From CAYZBF01 sp964476585 (GTDB lineage Bacteria; Hydrothermota; UBA3072): a DNA stretch of 62,372 nucleotides. The notes under the pieces were generated by a model. That model had not been told where the DNA came from, did no database searches, and worked only from the letters and a program-made list of their open reading frames with translations. The stretch spans positions 1 to 62,372 of the forward strand of contig CAYZBF010000008.1 of the NCBI GenBank assembly GCA_964476585.1, given 5' to 3'. Positions 1 to 8,414 of the stretch are shown here, piece after piece; the first letter of the stretch is position 1, and each line of letters opens with the position of its first letter. The position numbers and the translations under genes were made by a program.

Positions 1-1
1 T

Positions 2-247
2 GTTAAATCAATCGCCATTGATTATTTGTTAACAGGTAGGGATTCTGCTTTAACATCACTAAAAGTTTATAATATATTGGGTCAACATATAAGAACACTG
101 GTTAATGAAAAGCAGAGAGCTGGTAGATATACGGTTAGATGGGATGGAAAGGATAACGCTGGAAGGCAACTATCAAATGGAATATATTTTCTACTATTAG
201 AAAGAGGGGAATCAAAAGACACAGAAAAGATACTTCGTGTAAGCTAA
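2..247 (+). CDS. C-terminal end of a secreted protein with FlgD/T9SS-type sorting domain (5' truncated)
   Basis: The reading frame is open to the left edge of the window, so only the last ~81 residues are present; the TTG at 26 is unlikely to be the true start. The segment has the classic C-terminal Ig-like pattern: VYNILGQHIRTLV, then WDGKDNAGRQLSNGIYF. This is the FlgD-like fold used as the type IX secretion sorting signal in FCB-group bacteria. The C25 peptidase near 13.3-17.0 kb ends in a very similar domain, so at least two exported proteins in this window share the signal. The catalytic or binding part lies outside the window, so its function cannot be stated. Confidence 0.8.
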   Translation, partial: VKSIAIDYLLTGRDSALTSLKVYNILGQHIRTLVNEKQRAGRYTVRWDGKDNAGRQLSNGIYFLLLERGESKDTEKILRVS

Positions 248-363
248 TATAATATTTCTTCTTAAAATTTATTCTGGATTAATCCCATATAATATTGAGA
301 GAAAAGGGTTCTTAAACTTAATGTGTGAAGTCCGAAAATCAAACCCCTAATAGATTGTAAAGC

Positions 364-393
364 TTGACTTTGGTATAGATACAGTTATATATA
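364..393 (+). promoter_or_regulatory. Predicted promoter of asnS, leaderless arrangement
   Basis: TTGACT at 364-369 is followed by a TATATA stretch (386-391 or 388-393). The AsnRS ATG lies at 400, 6-8 bases beyond the -10. The expected transcription start coincides with the start codon. There is no Shine-Dalgarno sequence in front of the ATG. Confidence 0.6.
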
Positions 394-399
394 AATATC

Positions 400-1692
400 A
401 TGAAATGGGTATATATAGAAGATATATCAAAACATACAGAAAGAGAAGTCGAGATCAGAGGATGGCTGTACAATAAACGGTCCAGTGGCGGAATACGTTT
501 TTTGCTCATCCGTGATGGGACTGGCATTATTCAGTGTATAGCCACAGAGAAGGATACCGAAAATGAGAGTTTTTCCCTTATAGAAGATTTAAGTCAGGAA
601 GCTTCCATAATCGTAAGAGGAATTGCTCGAGAAGACAAACGAGCACCCACAGGTTTTGAACTTACCATTGGCTCTATTCAGGTTATACAGAACAAAGAAG
701 GCTATCCGATTGCGCCGAAATCTCACGGTGTAGATTTCTTACTCCAGAATCGGCATCTCTGGGTTCGTTCGAGTAAACAGTGGGCAATCCTTCGAATACG
801 GGCAGAGGTTATAAAAGCGGTAGAAGATTATCTATGGGATAAAGGATTTCTTAGGCTAGATGCGCCAATCTTTACTCCTTCTGCCTGTGAAGGAACTACC
901 ACTCTCTTTGGGGTGGATTACTTTAAAGAGCGCGCTTATCTTTCACAGAGTGGACAATTATACAATGAGGCAACCTGCACCGGATTTGGAAGGGTTTACT
1001 GTTTTGGGCCCACATTCAGGGCGGAGAAATCAAAAACTCGACGGCATCTTACTGAATTTTGGCAGGTTGAGCCTGAAATGGCTTATGCCCACCTGGAAGA
1101 TGTTATGGAACTCGCCGAGGGAATGGTTCTTTATACTATCAATCGTGTTCTACAAAAGAGGGAAAGTGAACTGGATACATTGGAGAGGGATACAACCCTC
1201 CTTCGTTCGATAAAGACTCCATTCCCGCGTATACGATACGAAGAAGCAGTAAAACGAGTTAATGAGTTGGGTGAATCTATGGAGGTAGGTAAAGATTTTG
1301 GTGCTCCAGAAGAAACGGTTCTTTGCAGTAGTTTCAATACACCATTTATGGTAACTCACTTTCCTGTGTCCGTTAAAGCCTTTTATATGAGGAAGGAGTC
1401 TTTAAATTCAGATTCAACTCTCTCCTTTGATATGCTTGCTCCAGAAGGTTATGGAGAGATTATAGGTGGCGGAGAGAGGGAGTTTGACAGGAAAGAATTG
1501 GAAAAGAATATTAAAAGCAGAAATCTACCAATGGATGCTTTCAGGTGGTATCTTGACTTAAGAAAATTTGGCTCTGTTCCCCATGCCGGGTTTGGTCTTG
1601 GTATTGAAAGAACGGTTGCCTGGATCTGCAGTGCTAAGCATATAAGGGAAACAATACCCTTCCCAAGAATGCTGGGGAGAGTATATCCGTAA
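400..1692 (+). CDS. asnS: Asparaginyl-tRNA synthetase
   Basis: Charges tRNA-Asn with asparagine in the cytoplasm. The 430-residue protein has an N-terminal OB-fold anticodon-binding domain (about residues 1-105, starting EVEIRGWLYNKRSSGGIRF) and a class II catalytic core. Visible motifs are CEGTTTLFGVDYF, the SQSGQLYNEA strand, motif 2 FRAEKSKTRRHLTEFW followed by EPEM, and motif 3 GFGLGIERTVAWI near the C terminus. RAEKS (rather than RAEDS) in motif 2 favours AsnRS over AspRS. It stands alone with its own promoter and appears to be leaderless. Length is normal for the compact bacterial/archaeal type. Confidence 0.93.
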   Translation: MKWVYIEDISKHTEREVEIRGWLYNKRSSGGIRFLLIRDGTGIIQCIATEKDTENESFSLIEDLSQEASIIVRGIAREDKRAPTGFELTIGSIQVIQNKEGYPIAPKSHGVDFLLQNRHLWVRSSKQWAILRIRAEVIKAVEDYLWDKGFLRLDAPIFTPSACEGTTTLFGVDYFKERAYLSQSGQLYNEATCTGFGRVYCFGPTFRAEKSKTRRHLTEFWQVEPEMAYAHLEDVMELAEGMVLYTINRVLQKRESELDTLERDTTLLRSIKTPFPRIRYEEAVKRVNELGESMEVGKDFGAPEETVLCSSFNTPFMVTHFPVSVKAFYMRKESLNSDSTLSFDMLAPEGYGEIIGGGEREFDRKELEKNIKSRNLPMDAFRWYLDLRKFGSVPHAGFGLGIERTVAWICSAKHIRETIPFPRMLGRVYP

Positions 1693-1732
1693 AGATGTTA
1701 AATTTGGAGAAAATCAACAAAGGCATCTTACA

Positions 1733-1913
1733 AATGAAAAATGAAGAATGCAAATTGTTCACCCCGTTAGATAATTTCATATCTAACGGGGTAAGAAGTG
1801 CAAAATACCTCTCTCCTATACATTATTATTAATTAATGTGCATTGCAAACTTTATGGGAGTTATTATGGGGGAGGGCAAGGAACTTTTCGTTTTAAATTT
1901 TGCATTTTTCATT
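1733..1913. repeat. Intergenic element bounded by an 11-bp perfect inverted repeat, with an internal perfect hairpin
   Basis: AATGAAAAATG at 1733-1743 is the exact reverse complement of CATTTTTCATT at 1903-1913. Between them, 1761-1773 and 1780-1792 form a perfect 13-bp stem (ACCCCGTTAGATA) with a 6-base loop. No T-run follows the hairpin on either strand, so it is not a typical terminator. The stretch contains no plausible gene. Related AATGAAAA...TTTTCATT pairs occur at 17.2 and 34.0 kb. Confidence 0.6.
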
Positions 1914-1939
1914 GGAGCGAAGCGATATAGGAGGTAATT

Positions 1940-3418
1940 ATGTTAATATTTTTGTTATTCTTTGGCGTTGAGGTTGAGGGTGATTATTACATCCAGATAG
2001 ACCATACGTCCAGTTCTATCAATCTATTCTTTCTTGATGAGGGCTTTTTGAATCCTGCTGTTGGTTCCGGAATAATCGGTGCAGATGTTAATCCAGCTGT
2101 TCTTGCATCAACTAAAAATCTTGATTTCTATACGGGTTTTTCCCTTGCTGGCAAAGGCAGTAGCGATTTTGAGGAATCATTTGAGATCGAAGGTATGGAG
2201 GAATCCATTGAAGTCCCATTTGGAGTTCGATACAATGCACTGGGCGGAATGAATTTTATTGGTATTTCAAAGAAGATAGGCCCACTCAGTATCGGGGTCT
2301 CTCGCCCAGGGGGTAATAAATGGGGTATTGAGATGGGTCTTTCTGGTAGTGTGACGGGTGATTTTCGACCTACTGAACCTTTCGAATTAACACATGCAGA
2401 TCATCCTGATATCCCTATAGAGGACACCATAGTAATAGATATTCCAATTCATGGTGGTCTCTCTATCGATATGGAGGACCCATTGAGACTTGAGTATTCA
2501 TCATCACCTATCTTTATAGGTGCTGGAACGGGTTTTGGCCCTATCAAATTAGGTGCGGGTTTGAAGTTTACTAGTTGTTCAGTTTTGGGTCGAGGCAGTT
2601 TTACAGTATTGCCTGGCACCCTTTCCGTATCACTTGATACTACAGCATCAGGATGGAATGTTAATGTTACTGGAGATGCCACTATAAACGATACTCTCTT
2701 CTATGGAAGACTGGATGGTGATGTCAAATCAACAGAGACGGCTTTTAGTCTTGGAGTTCTCCTTGATGCTAAGATATTAAAGCTTTCATTGGCTTATGAG
2801 TTTGGAAACAGTTATAATCTAACCGGAAATTATAATTGGCTTTTCAGCAGTATATCTGATTTCCCGGAGGATTTTGAAATTGATACGGCAGGTATGGAGG
2901 TTGTTTCAGATTCTAATATCATAAGAGGTAAAATTGGAGTAAATTTCTCTGATATACCAAAGGAGATACATAGGGAGACTGGTAGCGCAGATATTTATTT
3001 TGTTGGATATAATTCAATCAAAGCCGCCGTTCAACTGGACCTTTTTCTGTTAAGGCTGGGTATGTGTGGGTCATACGATTTTCCATCTTCCGGTGACGTT
3101 AGTTTAAGGAGATTGAACGCAGGTCTAACTCTTGGACTACCTTTCCCTGTGCTGAACGTTAATGTTGGTCTGGCAGGCAGTTTGCTATGGTTGGACACTG
3201 AAGATGAAGATTTAGATTTCTTCCTGCCATCTGCTACCGCAGGTTTATCTGTAAGTTATCGGCAGGATAATTTCAGGGTTGACCTACCTCTTAAGGTTAA
3301 CATCACGCAGTTTCTGGTAGAAAATCTCGGTGAGTTAGAAGAGGAAGGAATTGAAGGAGTTTCTTTCAATCTATGGGATAATATAAGCTTTGGTCTTGGT
3401 ATTGGAATAAGTCTATAA
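1940..3418 (+). CDS. Predicted outer-membrane/exported beta-rich protein of unknown function
   Basis: 492 residues preceded by a strong AGGAGG ribosome site. The N terminus is a short hydrophobic stretch (MLIFLLFFGVEVEG) that could act as a weak signal peptide. The rest alternates polar and hydrophobic residues with many glycines and aromatics, and long runs look like amphipathic beta strands (for example in the last 150 residues, ending SFGLGIGISL). The composition fits a large outer-membrane barrel of the kind common in FCB bacteria. No catalytic motif is recognised. It sits 12 bases upstream of the glycolytic operon and may be co-transcribed with it. Function unknown. Confidence 0.7.
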   Translation: MLIFLLFFGVEVEGDYYIQIDHTSSSINLFFLDEGFLNPAVGSGIIGADVNPAVLASTKNLDFYTGFSLAGKGSSDFEESFEIEGMEESIEVPFGVRYNALGGMNFIGISKKIGPLSIGVSRPGGNKWGIEMGLSGSVTGDFRPTEPFELTHADHPDIPIEDTIVIDIPIHGGLSIDMEDPLRLEYSSSPIFIGAGTGFGPIKLGAGLKFTSCSVLGRGSFTVLPGTLSVSLDTTASGWNVNVTGDATINDTLFYGRLDGDVKSTETAFSLGVLLDAKILKLSLAYEFGNSYNLTGNYNWLFSSISDFPEDFEIDTAGMEVVSDSNIIRGKIGVNFSDIPKEIHRETGSADIYFVGYNSIKAAVQLDLFLLRLGMCGSYDFPSSGDVSLRRLNAGLTLGLPFPVLNVNVGLAGSLLWLDTEDEDLDFFLPSATAGLSVSYRQDNFRVDLPLKVNITQFLVENLGELEEEGIEGVSFNLWDNISFGLGIGISL

Positions 3419-3430
3419 AAGGAGGAATAA

Positions 3431-4441
3431 GTGGCTGTAAGAGTTGGTCTGAATGGTTTTGGTAGAATAGGGAGATGTGTTCTACGTGAGGCAATCTCCC
3501 GTGATGATATCGAGATCGTCGGAATAAATGATATTGCAAAGATTGATATACTGGCTCATCTTCTTAAATACGATTCTGTCCATAGGATTTTCAAAGAGAA
3601 AGTCGAGATTGATGGTAATTCACTGATTGTTAGGGATAAAAAGATTCCCTTCTACCATGAAAGAGATCCTCTATCGCTTCCCTGGAAGGACATTGGAGTA
3701 GACATTGTTATGGAAGCAACAGGGATATTTGGAAAAAGAGATGATGCGGCAAAACATCTTGAGGCTGGAGCGAAGAAGGTCATAATTTCAGCACCCTATA
3801 AGGGCGATAAGAGGGATCTTACCATTGTCTACGGTGTAAATCATACCAAATATGATCCAAAAAAACATGATGTAATATCCAATGCCTCATGCACCACCAA
3901 TTGTTTTGCCCCAGTCGTTAAGGTCCTGCACGAATCCTTTGGTATAAAGCATGGACTGATGACCACGACTCACGCATATACCTCCACTCAGAGGATTCTG
4001 GACTTACCGAGTAAGGACTTCAGACGTGCTAGAGCTGCTGCAGTTTCAATTATTCCAACCACAACTGGAGCAGCAATTGCAACTACTGAGGTTATCCCTG
4101 AGCTTAAGGGTAAACTGGATGCAATAGCTTTAAGGGTTCCAGTTCCCGATGGCGCTATTGTGGACTTTGTATGTGAGGTGGAGAAAGAAGTGACAGTTGA
4201 AGAGGTTAACGCAGTTTTTTTAAAGTATTCAGAAGGGGAATTATCTGGAATTCTTGAATATGCTGAGGATCCAATAGTTTCAATAGATATTATTGGCAAT
4301 CCACACTCCTCAATTTTTGATCCGGGATTTACAAAAGTGATAGATGGGAAATTGGTCAAGGTTTTATCCTGGTACGATAATGAATGGGGATTTGCTATGA
4401 GGATGATAGATGTAGCCATAATGATGGGTAACTTATTGTGA
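3431..4441 (+). CDS. gap: Glyceraldehyde-3-phosphate dehydrogenase, type I
   Basis: Oxidises glyceraldehyde-3-phosphate to 1,3-bisphosphoglycerate with NAD(P). The 336-residue protein has the N-terminal Rossmann motif GFGRIGRC, the catalytic cysteine in SNASCTTNCFAP (about residue 155), the following THAYTSTQ segment, and the C-terminal WYDNEWG signature. It starts with GTG placed 8 bases after a perfect AAAGGAGG. It is the first gene of a gap-pgk-tpiA-secG run whose genes overlap or abut, so lower glycolysis is encoded as one unit. Confidence 0.97.
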   Translation: MAVRVGLNGFGRIGRCVLREAISRDDIEIVGINDIAKIDILAHLLKYDSVHRIFKEKVEIDGNSLIVRDKKIPFYHERDPLSLPWKDIGVDIVMEATGIFGKRDDAAKHLEAGAKKVIISAPYKGDKRDLTIVYGVNHTKYDPKKHDVISNASCTTNCFAPVVKVLHESFGIKHGLMTTTHAYTSTQRILDLPSKDFRRARAAAVSIIPTTTGAAIATTEVIPELKGKLDAIALRVPVPDGAIVDFVCEVEKEVTVEEVNAVFLKYSEGELSGILEYAEDPIVSIDIIGNPHSSIFDPGFTKVIDGKLVKVLSWYDNEWGFAMRMIDVAIMMGNLL

Positions 4442-5631
4442 TGGATGTTCCTTCTATTCGCGATCTTGACGTCAGCGGGAAGAAGGTCCTCTGCCGTTTC
4501 GATTTCAATGTCCCTATAAGGGATAGTGTTATAGAGGACGATAGAAGGCTTAAGGAAGCTCTCCCAACAATCCAATACCTTATTGGGAAGGACGCAAAGA
4601 TAATAATGATGTCACACCTTGGAAGACCTAAGGGGAAGAGGGTGGAAGAACTTTCTCTTGCTCCAATAGCCAAAAGGCTTAGAGAACTTCTGGGGAAAGA
4701 GGTTAAATTTGTAGAGGAAATTGTGGGGCAGAAGGTAATGCGGGCCATAAAAAGCCTCGGGGGTGGTGATTTACTGCTACTTGAGAATATCCGTTTCCAT
4801 CCCGGAGAGGAGACGAATGACCCTCTGTTTGCAGGTGAACTCGCATCGCTTGCTCAAGTTTATATCAATGATGCCTTTGGGACTGCGCACAGGAAGCATG
4901 CATCTACCTATGGTGTGGCAAATTTAGTAAAGGAAAAGGCAGCAGGGTTTCTTATGCTGAGAGAAATAGAAAGTTTGAGTAAATTACATGAAGATCCTCC
5001 TTTACCATTCTCTCTCGTCCTGGGAGGAGCAAAGTTAAAAACCAAGATACCTGTCATAAAGGATCTCGCCCCGCATATAGATAACCTCATCATTGGTGGA
5101 GGTATGGCGTTTAGTTTTTTATACAAGAAAGGGATTGACATTGGAAATTCTCTACTGGATGACTCTTTGCTTCCCAATGTTGAGAGTTTATTCCCGATTG
5201 TAAGGGATAACGATGTAAATCTACTCCTGCCACTTGATGTGGTCATAACAAAAGAGATAAAAGAGGGTGCAGAGAGTAAGGTAGTTCCTGTTGAAAATAT
5301 TCCACCTGGATGGAAGGGTGTGGATATCGGCCCTGTTACAATCAAACAGTTCAGAAGAGCAATAATTGAATCGAAGACTATCTTCTGGAATGGTCCAATG
5401 GGAGTCTTTGAGATTCCGCCCTTTGATAAGGGAACCATAGAGATTGCAACTTCAATGGGTGAAGCTACAAAGAAGGGTTCTTTAACCATAGCAGGTGGAG
5501 GAGATACAGATAAAGCAATTGAGAACACTAAAGTTGAGTTAACACATCTCTCAACGGGTGGTGGGGCTTCCCTGAAGTTTCTCTCTGGAGAAGAACTACC
5601 AGCGATTTCAGTGCTGTGTAAAGGAGTATAA
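4441..5631 (+). CDS. pgk: Phosphoglycerate kinase
   Basis: Transfers phosphate from 1,3-bisphosphoglycerate to ADP. The protein is about 396 residues. It shows the N-terminal substrate-binding LCRFDFNVPI, SHLGRPKG, the hinge-region LGGAKLKTKIPVI, the FWNGPMGVFE segment and the C-terminal nucleotide loop AGGGDTDKAI followed by LSTGGGASLKFL. The ATG at 4441 overlaps the gap stop as TGATG; an in-frame GTG at 4438 is also possible. It is immediately followed by tpiA, with no intergenic base. Confidence 0.97.
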   Translation: MDVPSIRDLDVSGKKVLCRFDFNVPIRDSVIEDDRRLKEALPTIQYLIGKDAKIIMMSHLGRPKGKRVEELSLAPIAKRLRELLGKEVKFVEEIVGQKVMRAIKSLGGGDLLLLENIRFHPGEETNDPLFAGELASLAQVYINDAFGTAHRKHASTYGVANLVKEKAAGFLMLREIESLSKLHEDPPLPFSLVLGGAKLKTKIPVIKDLAPHIDNLIIGGGMAFSFLYKKGIDIGNSLLDDSLLPNVESLFPIVRDNDVNLLLPLDVVITKEIKEGAESKVVPVENIPPGWKGVDIGPVTIKQFRRAIIESKTIFWNGPMGVFEIPPFDKGTIEIATSMGEATKKGSLTIAGGGDTDKAIENTKVELTHLSTGGGASLKFLSGEELPAISVLCKGV

Positions 5632-6381
5632 ATGAGGAGATTCTTGATTGGCGGTAACTGGAAGCTGAATAAAGGCATAATAGAGACGAGTGAATTTGCA
5701 ACATATTTACTTAAAAAGGACCTAAATATTAATAATATAGACGTCTTCATTGCACCTCCCTTTACCTCAATTCCTAAAGCACTGGAGGTGTTTGCCAATT
5801 CAACTATTTCTATTGGTGCTCAGAATATGTTCTGGGAAGAAAAGGGCGCGTATACAGGGGAGATTTCTCCCCTTTTCCTAAAAGAATTAGGAGTGGATTG
5901 GGTGGTAATAGGACATTCTGAGAGGAGGGTAGTGTTTGGGGAGACAGATGAATGGGTTAGGAAAAAATTAGAAATAGCCTTGCGTTTTGGACTAAGAGTT
6001 GTTATATGTATAGGCGAGACAGAAAGGCAGAGAGAAGAAGGCAGGGAAAAGGAAGTCGTAGAAAAACAGTTAAAAAAAGCGATAGAAGGGATAGAATTTG
6101 ATCCTGAAAGTATTTCTATCGCTTATGAACCTATTTGGGCTATTGGAACAGGCAAAACCGCACAGCCAGATGATGCAGAAGAAATGCACAGGGTTATAAG
6201 AGAATTATTGGGAAAAAAGGGAGATAAAGTAAGTATCATATATGGAGGTTCAGTGAAAGTGCAGAATGCAGAGGAACTATTGAGGCAGGAAAACATTGAC
6301 GGTGCCCTTATTGGTGGTGCGTCACTGGATCCCGAGAGTTTTTCAAAGATAATAAAGATAGCGGAGGGGATATTGTGTTAG
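5632..6381 (+). CDS. tpiA: Triosephosphate isomerase
   Basis: Interconverts dihydroxyacetone phosphate and glyceraldehyde-3-phosphate. The 249-residue TIM barrel has GGNWKLNKG at the N terminus, the catalytic histidine in VIGHSERR, the catalytic glutamate and flexible loop in AYEPIWAIGTGKTA, and the phosphate-binding IIYGGSVK and GALIGGASL motifs. The ATG follows the pgk stop directly. Its last seven bases overlap the GTG start of secG, so translation of the two is probably coupled. Confidence 0.97.
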   Translation: MRRFLIGGNWKLNKGIIETSEFATYLLKKDLNINNIDVFIAPPFTSIPKALEVFANSTISIGAQNMFWEEKGAYTGEISPLFLKELGVDWVVIGHSERRVVFGETDEWVRKKLEIALRFGLRVVICIGETERQREEGREKEVVEKQLKKAIEGIEFDPESISIAYEPIWAIGTGKTAQPDDAEEMHRVIRELLGKKGDKVSIIYGGSVKVQNAEELLRQENIDGALIGGASLDPESFSKIIKIAEGILC

Positions 6382-6785
6382 GTTTTATGATAGTGCTTCA
6401 TGTATTACTTGCTGCCTTGTTAATTGTGGTGATATTAATGCAGCAATCACATGGTTCAGGTATGAGCTCAGTATTTGGTGGAGGTGGAAGTGGTTCCTTC
6501 TTTGGAGGAAGGGGGGCTTCGCCGTTGCTTCTGAAGATTACAATAGGCCTGGCGATCATCTTTTTCGTAACCTCGGCTTCAATAGCACTGATTGTGCCGA
6601 AACAGACAAAACCAGAAGGAATAAATAAGGAATTGCAAAGGGCACTACCGGCTAATAGAGGTATTCCAATGGAAGGAATTACAGGAGAAGCTACTGAAGA
6701 GGAAAAAGGAGCTAATGTTCCGACTTTACCGGTTGGAAAAGGATTCCCAGAATTTCCTACTCAAGAAGAAGGAGGAGGAAAGTAA
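6375..6785 (+). CDS. secG: Preprotein translocase subunit SecG
   Basis: Small membrane partner of SecYE. The 136-residue protein has two hydrophobic segments (about residues 5-22 and 52-73) flanking the family loop: MQQSHGSGMSSVFGGGG, then SGSFFGGRGA. The extra acidic C-terminal tail of about 60 residues is longer than usual. It starts with GTG inside the end of tpiA, and its stop overlaps the ATG of rplU by one base. Linkage of secG to tpiA is a common bacterial arrangement. Confidence 0.92.
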   Translation: MLGFMIVLHVLLAALLIVVILMQQSHGSGMSSVFGGGGSGSFFGGRGASPLLLKITIGLAIIFFVTSASIALIVPKQTKPEGINKELQRALPANRGIPMEGITGEATEEEKGANVPTLPVGKGFPEFPTQEEGGGK

Positions 6786-7354
6786 TGTACGTAGTATTTG
6801 AAGCAAAGGGATTCCAATGGGTGGGTGATGTTGGGTCTAAGATTAAGATACCACACATGGATAAAGATGTGGGAGAAGAAGTAACATTTGATAAAGTTCT
6901 GCTTTTTAAGAATGAAGAAGTGATAATCGGGCGTCCCTACATAGAAGGTGCTTTGATCAAAGGAGTGGTTACCGGACATAGTAGATATAGAAAGATTATT
7001 GTTTATAAATATAGACGACGTAATCGTTACAGGAGGACAAGAGGACACAGGCAGCATTATACTGAGATAGAAATCAAAGATGTTATTCTAAAGAAGGAGA
7101 AAGAAGTAAAAAAACAGGATGAAGTAAAGAAGGGTACTAAAGTGAGAAAAGAGAGTAAAGCAAAGAAGGGGAGTCAGGCAAAGAAAGTCACTAAGGTAGT
7201 TAAGGATACAAAAGCAAAGAAGGAAGTTAAGGTAAAGAAGGAGAGTAAAGCCAAGAAGGTAAGCAAAGCCAAGAAGGAGAGTAAAACAAAAAAAGAAAGC
7301 AAAGAGAAGAAGGGAAACAAAGTAAAAAAGAGTAAAGGTAAAGGAGGGGGGTAA
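6785..7354 (+). CDS. rplU: Ribosomal protein L21 with a long lysine-rich C-terminal tail
   Basis: Residues 1 to about 102 are a normal L21: MYVVFEAKGFQW, then the HSRYRKIIVYKYRRRNRYRR rRNA-binding stretch and a HRQHYTEIEI end. Another ~87 residues follow, made almost entirely of K, E, S, A, V and T in short repeats such as KAKKESK and KVKKESK, roughly doubling the protein. The tail is presumably disordered and strongly basic. The start overlaps the secG stop by one base and the stop overlaps rpmA by one base (TAATG). Confidence 0.93.
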   Translation: MYVVFEAKGFQWVGDVGSKIKIPHMDKDVGEEVTFDKVLLFKNEEVIIGRPYIEGALIKGVVTGHSRYRKIIVYKYRRRNRYRRTRGHRQHYTEIEIKDVILKKEKEVKKQDEVKKGTKVRKESKAKKGSQAKKVTKVVKDTKAKKEVKVKKESKAKKVSKAKKESKTKKESKEKKGNKVKKSKGKGGG

Positions 7355-7605
7355 TGGCACATAAAAAGGGCGTAGGTTCTACGCGTAATGGGCGTGATTC
7401 AAATCCTAAGTATCTTGGTGTAAAGAAATTCGCAGGAGAAAATGTCCTGGCTGGAATGATTCTTGTCCGTCAGCGAGGGACTAAATACCATCCCGGTTGG
7501 AACGTTAGTAAAGGGAGTGACGATACGCTCTATGCCTTGACTGATGGTAAGGTGGAATTTGGAACAAGGCGCGGGAAAAAAGTTATCAACATTTTCACTG
7601 AATGA
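7354..7605 (+). CDS. rpmA: Ribosomal protein L27
   Basis: 83-residue large-subunit protein located near the peptidyl transferase centre. It begins MAHKKGVGSTRNGRDSN, without a cleavable extension of the Firmicutes type, then LGVKKFAGENVLAGMILVRQ and RGTKYHPGWNV. It follows rplU with a one-base overlap, the usual L21-L27 pairing. The last four bases overlap the next gene (ATGA). Confidence 0.97.
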   Translation: MAHKKGVGSTRNGRDSNPKYLGVKKFAGENVLAGMILVRQRGTKYHPGWNVSKGSDDTLYALTDGKVEFGTRRGKKVINIFTE

Positions 7606-8414
7606 AATTTGCCCTATGTGGTGCAGGTAGGGTTGGGACCTCGCTTGCTTGTTCTCTTAAATCAAAAGACTGGGAATTCCTCGGTTACTATTCGGAAATT
7701 TACCCTGAGTGGATAGAAGAAGATAAAAGAATTTCTAACCTTAAGGAACTTGAAGGGAAAGATATATTAGTTTTTCTAGCCCTTCCTGATAGAGCTATTG
7801 AGACCCTATCAAAGACACTTCCACCATCTCTTATTGTGGGTCACACAAGTGGTTCTTTGAATCACAGAGCGATTAAGTCACCAAACCCTAAAGGTAGGTT
7901 CTCTATACATCCGCTTCGTAGCGTACCAAGATTTGGAATGGATATCAAAGGTGGTTACTGGGGTATTGAAGGTGATGAAGTGGGAATCAAGTTTGCAGAA
8001 CGAACGGTTGAAGCGCTAAGAGGTAAAGCTATACCCATTAATCCTGATAAGAAACCATTATATCATATAGCCTCGGTAACTTCAACCAATCTCTTGAGCA
8101 GTCTTCTCTTCATAGCAGATAAATTATTCAAGAAATGTGGTATCACCGAAGATATCGCACCCTATGTAGGTGAAGAAACTTTGAAATGTATTAAAGATAT
8201 GGGGTATGTTGAAAGCCTTACAGGACCTGTTGAGCGAGGAGACTATAATACACTTCTTCGGGATCTAACCGCATTAAAGAAAAATGCTCATGATTTATTA
8301 CCTATAGTAAGTAGATTATTAGAAGTAAATCTTAGTATAGCGAAAGAGAAAGGATTAAAAAGAGAAGATGCTGATCGTATCGATTCTATTATTTCAGATT
8401 ATAGAAACGCCTGA
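7602..8414 (+). CDS. Rossmann-fold / DUF2520 domain protein
   Basis: 270 residues. The N-terminal nucleotide-binding fold begins MKFALCGAGRVGTSLACSL, and later segments VGHTSGSLN and SIHPLRSVPRF are the conserved motifs of the family with a C-terminal DUF2520 helical domain. The overall plan resembles ketopantoate- or pyrroline-carboxylate-reductase-like NAD(P) dehydrogenases, but the substrate is not known. It overlaps rpmA by four bases, and its last 47 bases overlap the next gene. Confidence 0.85.
   Translation: MKFALCGAGRVGTSLACSLKSKDWEFLGYYSEIYPEWIEEDKRISNLKELEGKDILVFLALPDRAIETLSKTLPPSLIVGHTSGSLNHRAIKSPNPKGRFSIHPLRSVPRFGMDIKGGYWGIEGDEVGIKFAERTVEALRGKAIPINPDKKPLYHIASVTSTNLLSSLLFIADKLFKKCGITEDIAPYVGEETLKCIKDMGYVESLTGPVERGDYNTLLRDLTALKKNAHDLLPIVSRLLEVNLSIAKEKGLKREDADRIDSIISDYRNA

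Noticed and set aside
1761..1792. Perfect 13-bp hairpin as a terminator of asnS
   Set aside because: No U-run follows it in either direction. It is kept as part of a repeat element instead.
3988..4575. 195-codon reverse-strand ORF across gap and pgk
   Set aside because: It is antisense to two unmistakable enzymes and has no ribosome site or known domain.
4908..5798. 296-codon reverse-strand ORF across pgk and tpiA
   Set aside because: It is a long antisense open frame produced by the codon bias of the real genes, with low-complexity S/P/F composition.
7088..7362. Reverse-strand ORFs rich in F, L and C opposite the L21 tail
   Set aside because: They are simply the complement of the AAG-rich lysine repeats.
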